Program-made: the position numbers and the translations under genes
Part shown: positions 17,057 through 25,466 of the stretch, one piece after another
Numbering within the stretch: position 1 is the stretch's first letter
Layout of the letters: every line of letters begins with the position of its first letter
The notes under the pieces: model-generated
What the model saw: the letters and a program-made list of their open reading frames with translations, nothing else
Told to the model about the DNA's origin: nothing
The model's database searches: none
Assembly (NCBI GenBank): GCA_963836605.1
Contig: CAWIKB010000009.1
Coordinates: forward strand, 1,054,001 to 1,118,000
Source: Bog-473 sp963836605
Lineage (GTDB): Bacteria > Actinomycetota > Acidimicrobiia > Acidimicrobiales > RAAP-2
Direction of reading: 5' to 3'
DNA: 64,000 bases

Positions 17057-17757
17057 GAGTCCCGGGGCAGTCGGAGCGTGTACCCCACGCGTCGGATGGT
17101 GTGGATCAGGGACACCTCGTTCTCGTCAATCTTCTTCCGTAGATAGCTGATGTAGGTCTCGACGATGTTGGGATCGCCATGGAACCCGTACCCCCACACG
17201 TTGTCGAGGATCTCCGACTTCGAGATGACCCGCCGTGCATTCTCGAGCAGGTATCGCAGGAGGTTGAACTCGGTGGCGGTCAATTCGATGGAGCGTTCGC
17301 GTCGCCACACTTCGTGCGTGCTGATATCCATCTTCAAGTCGGAGAAGATGAGGATGCTGGCATCGCCAGCGATCACTTCTCGGGCCCGGCGCAGGACAGC
17401 GCCCACCCGAGCCATCAATTCCTCGATGCTGAACGGCTTGGTGACGTAGTCGTCACCCATGGCCAGGCCCTCCACCTTGTCGTGGGTGGAGTCGCGTGCG
17501 GTCAGGAAGACGATGGGTACCTGCTCCCCCTGTTGCCGCAAGCGGCGGCAGACTTCGTTGCCGTCGACATCGGGCAGCATGACGTCGAGCATGACCAGAT
17601 CGGGACGGTAGGTGCGCACCATCTCGATCGCCTCGTTCCCCGTTCCCGCCACCCCGACGTCGTAACCCTCGAACGTCAGCGCGGCCGACAGGAGCTCGGC
17701 GATATTCGGCTCATCATCCACCACCAGGATGCGCGTGGCGGGAATGTCCGTCGTCAT
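17053..17757 (-). CDS. OmpR/PhoB-family response regulator
   Basis: A 234-residue regulator. The receiver domain has the acidic pocket DDE (14-16), phosphorylation site D58 in VMLDVMLPD, T86 and K107. The C-terminal winged helix carries ELTATEFNLLRYLLENARRVISK and the recognition region NIVETYISYLRKKID. ATG 17757 follows GGAGGGG by eight bases. It is coupled to the kinase downstream by a 4-base overlap and lies 25 bases after the glycosyltransferase gene. Confidence 0.95.
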   Translation of the reverse strand: MTTDIPATRILVVDDEPNIAELLSAALTFEGYDVGVAGTGNEAIEMVRTYRPDLVMLDVMLPDVDGNEVCRRLRQQGEQVPIVFLTARDSTHDKVEGLAMGDDYVTKPFSIEELMARVGAVLRRAREVIAGDASILIFSDLKMDISTHEVWRRERSIELTATEFNLLRYLLENARRVISKSEILDNVWGYGFHGDPNIVETYISYLRKKIDENEVSLIHTIRRVGYTLRLPRDS

Positions 17758-17782
17758 CACAAAGTCCCCTCCCCGATGGGCG

Positions 17783-18655
17783 TCAACCGGCCCGCTCGTC
17801 TTCCAACCCCAGCCGATCCGCTTCTCCGCGTTCGGCCGTCGAAGGCGCTTGGGTGACCGATGTCGCGGGGGTGTCCGAAGGCCCGGGGGTGTCCGAAGGC
17901 GCGGGAGGGACGGCGGGGGTTGCACCGGCTCCGAGGCGACGCAGTCCGCTCCAGGCCCGGCCCAGGCTCCACCAGGTGACCAGAGCGAAAGCCTCCACCA
18001 CAATGAGCGACGACATCTTGGATTCACCCGCCACCCGGTCGACGAAGGTAATGGGCACTTCGGTGATGGCCGCGCCCTGCTGCTTGGCCCGGTACGTCAT
18101 CTCGATCTGGAATCCATAGCCCTCCGCGCGGATCCGGTCGAGCTCGAGCCGGCGCAGCGTGGCGGCGGAGTAGGCGCGGAACCCGGAAGTCGAATCGGTG
18201 ATCCCCAGACCGAGCACGCGCGTGGCGTACCAGTTGCCACCGCGGGACAGGAGCTCGCGATGCCAGGCCCAGTTCGGAATGGACCCGCCCTCCACGTAAC
18301 GCGATCCAATGGACACATCGAAGCCGCGCTCGAGCGGCTCGATGAGGGCCGGCAGAGCTCCGGGGTCGTGGGAGAAGTCGGCGTCCATCTCGACGAAGGC
18401 GTCGTAGCCGTGCTCCAACCCCCAGGCAAAGCCGAACCGGTAGGCACTGCCCAGACCTGCCTTGTCGTTGCGGGTCAAGAGGTGCACATCGGGAAGCTCG
18501 GCCGCCATGCCCTTGACCAGATCGCCCGTCCCGTCGGGACTCCCGTCGTCGACCACCAAGATGCCGGCCTCAGGAACGGATTGCAGCACCCGATGCAGGA
18601 TCCGCACGATATTTTCCGACTCGTTGTAGGTCGGGATCACGACCAACGTGCGCAT
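17783..18655 (-). CDS. Polyprenol-phosphate mannose/hexose synthase-like glycosyltransferase
   Basis: A GT2 enzyme of the DPM1/Ppm1 type, which loads a sugar from a nucleotide donor onto polyprenol phosphate for cell-envelope glycans. VVIPTYNESENI, VVDDGSPDGTGDL, DADFSHDP (metal-binding DxD), SIGSRYVEGGSI and GESKMSS are in the family order. There is no acyltransferase domain. The last 50 residues are a Pro/Ser/Thr tail with repeated GPSDTP/APSDTP units. ATG 18655 starts at the conserved MRTLVVIPTYNE. Confidence 0.9.
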   Translation of the reverse strand: MRTLVVIPTYNESENIVRILHRVLQSVPEAGILVVDDGSPDGTGDLVKGMAAELPDVHLLTRNDKAGLGSAYRFGFAWGLEHGYDAFVEMDADFSHDPGALPALIEPLERGFDVSIGSRYVEGGSIPNWAWHRELLSRGGNWYATRVLGLGITDSTSGFRAYSAATLRRLELDRIRAEGYGFQIEMTYRAKQQGAAITEVPITFVDRVAGESKMSSLIVVEAFALVTWWSLGRAWSGLRRLGAGATPAVPPAPSDTPGPSDTPATSVTQAPSTAERGEADRLGLEDERAG

Positions 18656-18684
18656 CCTGGCATTCTAGGAGATCGGCCTGTTGC

Positions 18685-19830
18685 CTAGGCATCGCCGGGC
18701 AGGGGTGGCTCGACCGGATCCGGCCCGCGACGGATCTCCCGGACCACCACCTGAATGGCCCCACCCACGGGGATCCCGATGAGCGCACCGACAAACGTGC
18801 CCAGTCCCGCACCCACCCGACCCCCGAGCGTGGCTCCGATCAGGACGGCGAGGAGCACCCAGAAGGGATTCAGGCGAACCGTCTTGCTCATGATGATGGG
18901 GTTCAAGAGGTGGTTCTCCACCTGTTGGTAGACCAGGAACACCACCAACATGATGATGCCGGCCGGTACCGAGTGGATGGCGGCGATGATGACCACGGGC
19001 AAGCCGGCCAGCAGGCCGCCGACCAGGGGAAGCAGGTCGACGAGGGCGACGAAGACGCCCAGGAGAAGGGCGAAGGGAACGCCCAGAATGGCCAGGGTGA
19101 CCCCGACGACGATCCCGGCGATGACCGAAGTCAAGAAGTTGCCCAACATGTACCCGGTCACTGAGCGGATGGACTCGTTGATCACGCGGTCGAGGCGCGT
19201 CGCCGTCGGCGCGCTGAAGAGATTGAGCAGGCCCCGCCAGAGCCTCGGTGACTCGAGCATGGAGAAGAACGTGAGCACGGCAATGGTCCCGACGGTGATC
19301 AGGGATGACAAGGCCGCGGCTCCGACCGAGAACGCGGTGGCAGGTTTGAGGATCTTGGTCACCTGCTTGGTGATCTGGGAAGATCCTTCGGAGAGGTACT
19401 TCTGGAGATGGAGTCTGTAGACCAGCCGTCCGAGCGGCCCGCGACCCTTTCGGGCGTTTCGTATCAGGTTGGGAATCTCGTGCCCGAAGTGGACGGCATT
19501 GGTGACCAAAGGCGACGCAAAGATATACACGAGCCCTGCAAAGACGATCAGGCCGATCAGGAACACGACCGAAGTGGCCACGCCATGGGACATCCCATGA
19601 CGTTTGAGGAACCGCGTGGCCGGGGTGAGGAGCAGGGCGATGAAGAAGGCCACCACGGCGTAGAGGATGATCTTGCGAAGCACCCACAAGCCGACCAAGA
19701 GCCCGGCATTGAGGTCCAAGAGCCCGATCACGACCACGGTGGCGGCGACGATCGTGGCCAAGGGGACACCACGCCGATCAGCGCTACCCGAGAGCCGGGA
19801 CCGCCACGTGTGCGGAGCTTCTTCGGCCAT
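18685..19830 (-). CDS. AI-2E family (PerM-like) membrane transporter
   Basis: A 381-residue membrane protein with about eight helices. The pattern AVVAFFIALLLTPATRFLKR, GVATSVVFLIGLIVFAGLV, VTGYMLGNFLTSVIAG, and LPLVGGLLAGLPVVIIAA with QQVENHLLNPIIMSKTVRL is that of the TqsA/PerM family. Members export signals or ions; the substrate here is not known. ATG 19830 is chosen because an open frame upstream lacks family character. It is divergent from the flippase-like gene. Confidence 0.88.
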   Translation of the reverse strand: MAEEAPHTWRSRLSGSADRRGVPLATIVAATVVVIGLLDLNAGLLVGLWVLRKIILYAVVAFFIALLLTPATRFLKRHGMSHGVATSVVFLIGLIVFAGLVYIFASPLVTNAVHFGHEIPNLIRNARKGRGPLGRLVYRLHLQKYLSEGSSQITKQVTKILKPATAFSVGAAALSSLITVGTIAVLTFFSMLESPRLWRGLLNLFSAPTATRLDRVINESIRSVTGYMLGNFLTSVIAGIVVGVTLAILGVPFALLLGVFVALVDLLPLVGGLLAGLPVVIIAAIHSVPAGIIMLVVFLVYQQVENHLLNPIIMSKTVRLNPFWVLLAVLIGATLGGRVGAGLGTFVGALIGIPVGGAIQVVVREIRRGPDPVEPPLPGDA

Positions 19831-19872
19831 GCCGCCAGCATGGCAGCTTCTCACCAGCACAGACGTGCCAGC

Positions 19873-20970
19873 ATGAAGGGAATGGACGTGGCAGGTCCCG
19901 AAGAGGCGCCCCAGGGCAAACGCCGGTGGATTCCCCGCAACGTGAAGATCACGGTGATGGTGCTGCTCCTTTTCTTCGTAGGTGAGTACATCCTCCTGCC
20001 CGAACTGGCCAGCGCGCGCAAGGAGTTCCATCAGCTGAGCCATCTCAACTTTCTCTGGCTCATCCTGGGGGCACTCCTCGAGTTCGCCTCCCTGGCCGCC
20101 TACGCCTCATTGACCCACTCCGTGCTCTCGCCCGGAGCCCCCAGCCGGTTACGCATCTTCCGCATCAACATGTGGGCCCTGGCCATCAGCCACACGCTTC
20201 CCGGAGGCACTGTGCCCGGAACGGCAGCGAGCTACCGACTCTTCACCGAGGCCGGAGTCCCCGGGAGCACGGCCGCCTTCGGGCTCGCCACCCAAGGCAT
20301 CGGCTCGGCCGTGGTGCTCAACATCATCTTCTGGCTTTCACTCCTCATTTCCATTCCGCTCAACGGCTACAACCCGCTCTACGGCTTCGCCGCCATCCTG
20401 GGTGTTCTCTTGCTTTCGATCTTCGGCGGCTTGGTCTTCCTCCTCACCCGGGATGAGAAGCAGGCCAGCTCGATCGTCCACAAGGTGGCCGAGCGCGTGC
20501 CCTTCGTGAAGGCGACCACCCTGACCTCGCTGGTCAACAAAGTCGCCGATCGCATGAAGGTGCTCGCCCGGAGCCCTGAGATCCTCTCGAGGGCCGGCCT
20601 GTGGGCGGCAGCCAACTGGCTGCTCGACGCCAGCTCGCTGTGGGTCTTCCTCTTCGCCTTCGGCGCCCACGTCTCGCCCATCGATCTCTTGGTGGCCTAT
20701 GGGCTGGCCAACGTGTTGGCCGTCCTTCCCCTCACTCCGGGCGGCCTGGGCGTCATCGAGCTGACCCTGGTCACCGTGCTCACCGGCTTCGGCGTGCACG
20801 CCGGGGCGGCCACGGCGGGCGTGTTGAGTTGGCGCCTGGTCAACTTCTGGCTGCCCATCCCCTTTGGGGGCGCCTCCTACCTCTCGCTGCGCCTGGGCTC
20901 ACGGTGGCACCGGACCCGGGATCCGGTGCCGGGTTCGGACACCGGCCTGCCCCAGGCTTCAGTGAACTAG
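19873..20970 (+). CDS. Flippase-like membrane protein (LPG synthase TM/UPF0104 family)
   Basis: A 365-residue protein with about eight membrane helices, resembling the lysylphosphatidylglycerol synthase membrane domain and AglD-type proteins: SLAAYASLTHSVL, MWALAISHTLPGGTVPGTAA, LLVAYGLANVLAVLPLTPGG, LGVIELTLVTVLTGFG and SWRLVNFWLPIPFGGASYLS. The C-terminal lysyltransferase domain is absent, so it may flip a lipid or glycolipid. Start ATG 19873 or the second ATG at 19882; neither has a good ribosome site. Confidence 0.85.
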   Translation: MKGMDVAGPEEAPQGKRRWIPRNVKITVMVLLLFFVGEYILLPELASARKEFHQLSHLNFLWLILGALLEFASLAAYASLTHSVLSPGAPSRLRIFRINMWALAISHTLPGGTVPGTAASYRLFTEAGVPGSTAAFGLATQGIGSAVVLNIIFWLSLLISIPLNGYNPLYGFAAILGVLLLSIFGGLVFLLTRDEKQASSIVHKVAERVPFVKATTLTSLVNKVADRMKVLARSPEILSRAGLWAAANWLLDASSLWVFLFAFGAHVSPIDLLVAYGLANVLAVLPLTPGGLGVIELTLVTVLTGFGVHAGAATAGVLSWRLVNFWLPIPFGGASYLSLRLGSRWHRTRDPVPGSDTGLPQASVN

Positions 20971-21114
20971 GGACGCGCACGCGAGAGGCCGACCCGCACA
21001 GGTCCGAGCCGACCCGGCACGGAACCGACCCGACCGGGGCAGGCCCGACAGGGGCAGGCCCGACAGTCCCTTGAACCGTGTGCCTACTATGGCACCGAGC
21101 GGATCACCGCCGAG
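20971..21114. other. Intergenic region upstream of the mau-like cluster, with a 15-bp tandem repeat
   Basis: Two adjacent 15-base units (GGGGCAGGCCCGACA) lie at 21036-21065. TACTAT at 21084-21089, 25 bases before the start of the thioredoxin-like gene, is a possible -10 element; CGACAG 17 bases further upstream is a weak -35 match. No other structure was seen. Confidence 0.35.
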
Positions 21115-21957
21115 ATGGAGACAGCCGACAGAGCAAAGGTGGATGTGGTCGCACTCATAGTGACTCTCAGCGTGGTGGTCGGGCTCCTGACCATTTTGGT
21201 GGCCGGCCTCCTTCGCAGTCACGCCGACATCCTGCGGGCGTTGCACGCGCTGGGCGTGGGTGTCGGGGATCCGACATCGGATGATCAGGTGCGAACGGGG
21301 ACGATACCGCTGAACCCGCCGCTCCCGGGCGAACGGAATTCAGTCAGCGTGTTCGATCTCTCGGGTGCCACACCGTCGGGCGACGCGGTGGCGCTGACCG
21401 TGGCGGGGGTCGATCATTTCACCCTCATCGCCTTTCTCTCGTCGGGCTGCAGCAGCTGCGCCGGCATCTGGCAGGCCATGGTCCACTCACAATCAGATCT
21501 GCCCGACGGCGTGCGCCTGGTCGTGGCCACCAAAGGCTCTGAGCTCGAGAGCCCGGCGGAGGTAGGAGCAAGGGGCGCCGGCGGCAATTTCCCCGTGGTC
21601 ATGTCGACCGCCGCCTGGGGTGACTACGAAGTACCGGGCGCACCGTTCTTCGTCCTCGTCGACGGCGGGCGCAGCAGAAGAATCGGCGAGGGCATTGCCA
21701 ACACCTTCCCCCAGGTTCTCGATCTGGTTCGCCGGGCCCAGCGGGAGGTTCCCGAATCCGGCCAGGCCAGCCCGAGCCAAGCCAGCCAGAGCCAGGCCTA
21801 CGCTCGGGGCCTCGATGGCCCCGAGCGCGAGTCCGCCAACGACCAGGAGCTGATCCGGGCCGGCATCCTCCCGGGCGACCCGAGCCTGTACCCGCGCTCA
21901 CACGATGATGTTTTCGGGGTCGGCAAGATACGGACGCCACCCGACGGGCCGGCGTAG
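21115..21957 (+). CDS. Membrane-anchored thioredoxin-fold protein (MauD/TlpA-like)
   Basis: First gene of a five-gene cluster. The 280 residues have one N-terminal membrane anchor (about 11-33), then a thioredoxin domain with the redox pair C112-x-x-C115 (FLSSGCSSCAGIW) and the cis-proline loop YEVPGAPFFVLVD (about 171-183). The C-terminal 70 residues are polar, with a GQASPSQASQSQA repeat. The CSSC active site and the neighbouring MauE-like gene match MauD-type proteins that form disulfides in the cysteine-rich amine dehydrogenase light chain. The likely client is the 26-cysteine protein at 22972. Confidence 0.75.
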   Translation: METADRAKVDVVALIVTLSVVVGLLTILVAGLLRSHADILRALHALGVGVGDPTSDDQVRTGTIPLNPPLPGERNSVSVFDLSGATPSGDAVALTVAGVDHFTLIAFLSSGCSSCAGIWQAMVHSQSDLPDGVRLVVATKGSELESPAEVGARGAGGNFPVVMSTAAWGDYEVPGAPFFVLVDGGRSRRIGEGIANTFPQVLDLVRRAQREVPESGQASPSQASQSQAYARGLDGPERESANDQELIRAGILPGDPSLYPRSHDDVFGVGKIRTPPDGPA

Positions 21958-22425
21958 ATGGCGCTCACTGCGCACGGGATAGAAGCGCAACTTCCGTCCG
22001 GCATCGAAGGCCGGATCTACGTGCGTCCATCCGTCGGACGGGCGATCAGCCGACCGGTGGCGCAGTTCGCCACGTTTCCCATTCCTGAGAACATCGGTGA
22101 CTTCGGTGGCAGCACCGACACCACCTTGGGACCTTCCGACTTCTTTGCTGTTCTGTTCGAGTACGGCCCCGAGAGCGTGGGGAAGGCCCTCTTCGCAGCC
22201 CAAGGCCTTCCGACGCCGTTGGCGCCGGGAGACTTCCTGCCCTACGTGATGTGCCCGGGTCTCGGGGGGAGCCTCGGCATCCAGCGCTTCTTCACCGCAT
22301 CCGGTCGACCCTTCACGTTCTACGCCCGCCTCGGCAGTGTCCAGCAGCGAACCAACCTGGTCCGACAGATCAACCAACTGCTCGCGAACCTCAGCATCCT
22401 CTCGCGGAGGGCGACACCCGCATGA
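21958..22425 (+). CDS. Unknown protein of the mau-like cluster
   Basis: A 155-residue protein that I cannot assign. It has no signal peptide or membrane helix. Visible features are an early EAQLPSGIEGRIYVRPS, a Gly/Thr-rich middle (FGGSTDTTLGPSDFF), PYVMCPGLGGSLGIQRFFTA around a single cysteine, and a helical end (LVRQINQLLANLSIL). Its ATG follows the TAG of the thioredoxin-like gene directly, and its stop overlaps the MauE-like start as ATGA, so it must be made with its neighbours. It shows no resemblance to MauB or MauG. Confidence 0.6.
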   Translation: MALTAHGIEAQLPSGIEGRIYVRPSVGRAISRPVAQFATFPIPENIGDFGGSTDTTLGPSDFFAVLFEYGPESVGKALFAAQGLPTPLAPGDFLPYVMCPGLGGSLGIQRFFTASGRPFTFYARLGSVQQRTNLVRQINQLLANLSILSRRATPA

Positions 22426-22969
22426 TCGGTGTGTACTTCATCGCCTGCACGCTGCTCGTGCTGGCCGGCGCCAGCAAGGCCGTACGTCCCGATACCACGG
22501 TGCGCGGCCTCGCCGCGGTGTTCGGGCGCTCCGGCCTGTTGGCGGTCGTCGTCCCCCTCCTGGCTGCCGGTGAGCTCCTCCTGGGGCTGGCTGCGTTCGC
22601 CTGGCCGACACCACCGCTGGCCGCCGCGGTCGCCGCGTCGTTCGCTGTCTTTGCCCTCGCGGTGCTCCTTGTCCGCCACCGCGGCGGCGCGCTCGCCAGC
22701 TGCGGCTGCTTCGGCACGCCCGACACGCCGGCTACCGGGCTCCACGCCCTCGTGAACGTTGCTCTGGCCGTATCCTGCGCCGTCATCGCCGCGGCCCCGC
22801 CGGGGGGAACGTCACCCACGTGCTCGGTGGGCAACCGCTCCACGGCGTGCCCCTCCTGGTGGCCGTGGCGGTTGGTACCTGGCTCGTCGCGCTCATCTTC
22901 ACCAGCTTGGCCCGGCTGGGTGCGGTGCGACGCAGCATGGAAGCGCCGTCGGGCGGGCTTTCGACGTGA
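22422..22969 (+). CDS. MauE/DoxX-like redox membrane protein, one apparent frameshift
   Basis: A membrane protein with four predicted helices. The MauE signature is a membrane-edge pair in ASCGCFGTPD, with TGLHALVNVALAV after it. The reading breaks in a G-run at 22802-22807: six Gs are present and seven restore the frame, giving NVTHVLGGQPLHGVPLLVAVAVG, a fourth helix and a basic end, with a stop at 22967. MauE-type proteins act with MauD in disulfide formation of the amine dehydrogenase light chain. ATG 22422 overlaps the preceding stop. Confidence 0.75.
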
Positions 22970-22971
22970 CG

Positions 22972-23892
22972 ATGGTCGAGCGGGCCTCGCAGTTCCTGGA
23001 CAGACGCCTCTCGCGGCGCAGCTTCATCAACCGGTCGGCCTTCATCGGGAGTGCAGTGGTCGCCGGGAGTGGGGTGGACCTCATGTTGCGGCCGGGCACG
23101 GCCTACGGCTCCATCTGCAATTGTGCCGGCGACGAGTGTGACTGTGCTTCGACCTGTTGCGCCGGTTACTCCGAATTCTGCTGCACCGTCAACGGTGGCT
23201 ACAACTACTGCCCGACCGGGACGATCATGGGGGGATGGTGGAAGGCGGACAATTCCTCCTTCTGCGGTGGACCCCGGTACTACATGGACTGCAACGCGAC
23301 CTGTGCCTGCGGATGTCCCAGTGGGTCCGGATTCTGTGCGCCGGGATGTGACGGGCTCAACTGCGGCTGCGCGTTGGGCGACTGCAACAACTTCGTCTCG
23401 GGCTGCTTCCAGTTCCGGTACGGTCAGTGCAATCAGGACGTCGGCTGCATCGGCAGAATCCTGTGCCGCGTCGTGGCCTGTGTCCCTCCCTGGACGGTCG
23501 ACCCGACCTGCACGACGACCAACGCCGTCGATGACGCCACCGCCGAACAGAACGTGGCCTGTTGGACCACGGCCCCGCCTGCGCCACCACTTCTCATCAA
23601 CACGGAGGAACTCATGCCAGTCTCAGCCCCCATAGAACATGTCTCTACCGTCCACGTCTTCCAGGTGGCCGGCGGCACCTTGTGGAACAAGTGGCTGAAC
23701 CCCAACGGCGTCTGGGCGAATGAGAGTGTCCCCGCCGCGGCCGGCGTGGGTTATGTCGTTGTCCCCAACCAGATACCAGGGGTGACCATCATCGGCAACC
23801 AACTGCTCGTCACGGTCGAGGACAACAACGCGCGTGCCTGGTACTTCGCGCAGAACCCCGGTGGCCCCTGGGGGGTCAACGAGTTGCCATGA
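22972..23892 (+). CDS. Tat-exported cysteine-rich protein resembling the methylamine dehydrogenase light chain
   Basis: The 306-residue product has a Tat signal (SRRSFI at 14-19, hydrophobic stretch to about 40), then 26 cysteines between residues 49 and 197. The segment NYCPTGTIMGGWWKADNSSF with the later PRYYMDCNATCAC resembles the MauA core around the first tryptophan of the TTQ cofactor (here W89/W90). The position of the second TTQ tryptophan, before a cysteine, appears to be Gly (QDVGCIGR), so TTQ formation is doubtful. Residues 215-306 form a cysteine-free, Trp/Gly-rich beta domain not found in MauA. ATG 22972 is two bases after the MauE-like stop; its own stop overlaps the next gene. 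Confidence 0.72.
   Translation: MVERASQFLDRRLSRRSFINRSAFIGSAVVAGSGVDLMLRPGTAYGSICNCAGDECDCASTCCAGYSEFCCTVNGGYNYCPTGTIMGGWWKADNSSFCGGPRYYMDCNATCACGCPSGSGFCAPGCDGLNCGCALGDCNNFVSGCFQFRYGQCNQDVGCIGRILCRVVACVPPWTVDPTCTTTNAVDDATAEQNVACWTTAPPAPPLLINTEELMPVSAPIEHVSTVHVFQVAGGTLWNKWLNPNGVWANESVPAAAGVGYVVVPNQIPGVTIIGNQLLVTVEDNNARAWYFAQNPGGPWGVNELP
23603..23616 (+). promoter_or_regulatory. Internal ribosome site and ATG within the MauA-like gene
   Basis: CGGAGGAA followed by an in-frame ATG at 23614 lies exactly at the boundary between the cysteine-rich part and the C-terminal beta domain. It is stronger than the site of any other gene in this cluster. Use of it would give a separate 92-residue cytoplasmic protein without the Tat signal. 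Whether it is used is unknown. Confidence 0.35.
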
Positions 23893-24689
23893 CACCTCTC
23901 CTCGTCGTTCTCGGCTTGGCCGTGGCCATCAGCGCCGCCGCCCGGTCCACCTGGTCCCCGTGTGGGCTGTCCATGCTGTCGAGCTTGACGCCGTTGGCCG
24001 AAAGCGGGCGGGGCCATCGCTACCGCACCACGGCGACGTGGTTCATCGTCGGTGGGCTGGTGGGAGGGTGCGTGCTCGGCGCCTCCGGCGCCGTCCTGGC
24101 CCTCGGCATCCGCGCCTGGGGACCGCCGGAAACCGTGGCGCTCGCCCTGGTCGCCGCGGCCGCGCTGATCGCCTTTGCCTCCGACCTGGAGCTTTTCGGC
24201 TTCAGACTGCCGATCCACCACCGCCAGGTCAACGAACGGTGGTTGGACCAGTTCCGCGCCTGGGTCTACGGCATCGGGTTCGGCTTCCAGATCGGCATGG
24301 GATTGTCCACGTACATCATGACGGCGGCGCTGTACCTCCTCCTCGTCGTGGCGGCCCTGTCCCAGAACGTCGCGCTGGCCGTGACACTGGGTGCCGTCTT
24401 CGGGCTCGTGCGGGGTCTGGCCGTACTCCTGGGGCGCACCATCACCAGTCCGGAGACGCTGCGCTCGTTCCACCGGCGCTTCAGCGCGGTCGGGCCGCGG
24501 GTACGCCTCCTCACCATCTCGGTCGAAGGCGGTTGCGCCGTCGCCTGCCTGGTCGCCCTCTGGACGCCCACACTCGCCGCCCTCGGTGTCGGGGCCGCCC
24601 TGAGCACCTGCATCTTCCTCACCCACGCCGGGGGCCGGCTCCACGCCACGTCCGGTTCCGAACCGGTGGCGGCCACCGCCACTTCCTGA
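23889..24689 (+). CDS. CcdA/DsbD/MauF-like membrane protein
   Basis: A 266-residue protein with about seven membrane helices. The first helix ends in ARSTWSPCGLSMLSSLTP, like the S-P-C-x-x-P/L turn of CcdA, DsbD and MauF electron carriers, although the partner cysteine in a later helix is not obvious (GGCVLG and GGCAVACL are candidates). It overlaps the MauA-like stop as ATGA and closes the cluster. The likely job is to pass reducing equivalents across the membrane to the thioredoxin-like protein; this is inferred from context. Confidence 0.65.
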   Translation: MTPLLVVLGLAVAISAAARSTWSPCGLSMLSSLTPLAESGRGHRYRTTATWFIVGGLVGGCVLGASGAVLALGIRAWGPPETVALALVAAAALIAFASDLELFGFRLPIHHRQVNERWLDQFRAWVYGIGFGFQIGMGLSTYIMTAALYLLLVVAALSQNVALAVTLGAVFGLVRGLAVLLGRTITSPETLRSFHRRFSAVGPRVRLLTISVEGGCAVACLVALWTPTLAALGVGAALSTCIFLTHAGGRLHATSGSEPVAATATS

Positions 24690-24866
24690 GCCGTCACCAT
24701 GAGTTCGGCGTTCGAGCGCCGCCGCCGCCCGCACCACGCACGAGGTCGACGCCCATAGTGGTATCGGTCGGGAAGTGAACGACCCGTCGTGGCTACTCGT
24801 GAGGCCAGTGCGGGGAAGGTGCCAAAAGCTAAGCTCCTCCCACTTCACATCCCGAAAGGAATCCAC

Positions 24867-25298
24867 ATGGCGGCAGAAGAGAACAAGGCGACGGCGCGGA
24901 TGGCGCTCGAGCACGTCTGGAGCGCGGCGGGCACTGCCTCGGCCGGTGACGTGTACTCGACGCAGTTTGTCGGCCACCAGAACAGCCACCAGAGTGTGAC
25001 GGACATCCGTGGGATCGAGGCACTGAAGGCATTCTTGGCGGAGTTCCACCGTGCCTTTCCAGATTTCGAGGACACCGTCGAACTCCAGATCAGCGAGGGC
25101 GATATGGTGGCGACGAGGTTCACCTCCTCGGGAACCCACAAGGGCGAGTTCATGGGGGTAGCCCCGACGGGGCAGCGGATCGAGTGGAGGGGCATCGAGA
25201 TAGCGCGTCTCGAGGACGGCAAAATCGCCGAGAACTGGGTGAGTTGGGACAGGCTCGGCGTACTCGAGCAGTTGGGAGGGGTGGCCTCACCCGGTTAG
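24867..25298 (+). CDS. SnoaL-like/ester cyclase family protein
   Basis: A 143-residue cone-shaped SnoaL-type fold: IRGIEALKAFLAEFHRAFPD, VELQISEGDMVATRFTSSGT, FMGVAPTGQRIEWRGIEIAR and DGKIAENWVSWDRLGVLEQL. Members include polyketide cyclases and many proteins of unknown role. ATG 24867 follows AAAGGA by six bases; the longer frame from 24789 lacks a ribosome site. The 177 bases upstream (24690-24866) show no clear structure. Confidence 0.85.
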   Translation: MAAEENKATARMALEHVWSAAGTASAGDVYSTQFVGHQNSHQSVTDIRGIEALKAFLAEFHRAFPDFEDTVELQISEGDMVATRFTSSGTHKGEFMGVAPTGQRIEWRGIEIARLEDGKIAENWVSWDRLGVLEQLGGVASPG

Positions 25299-25466
25299 CG
25301 CAACAAGAGGCACACCAAGAGAGGGAATTGACGTCTCGCCACGTCGGAACAGGAGCGCGGCCGAGCATTCCGGTGACGACGGCCGTTCGAATCGAGGGTT
25401 CCTGGTCATCCGTGAAACCTGGCCGAATGCGACTCTGTCTTTCATTCCACCTACGAGGAGAGCACC

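Noticed and set aside
21115..21957. A peroxiredoxin
   Set aside because: The CxxC pair and membrane anchor fit a thioredoxin/TlpA/MauD-type protein; no peroxidatic P-x-x-x-T-x-x-C motif is present.
22972..23892. A true methylamine dehydrogenase small subunit
   Set aside because: The second TTQ tryptophan seems absent, the protein has a foreign C-terminal domain and more cysteines than MauA, and no heavy chain or MauG gene is present. Only a family resemblance is claimed.
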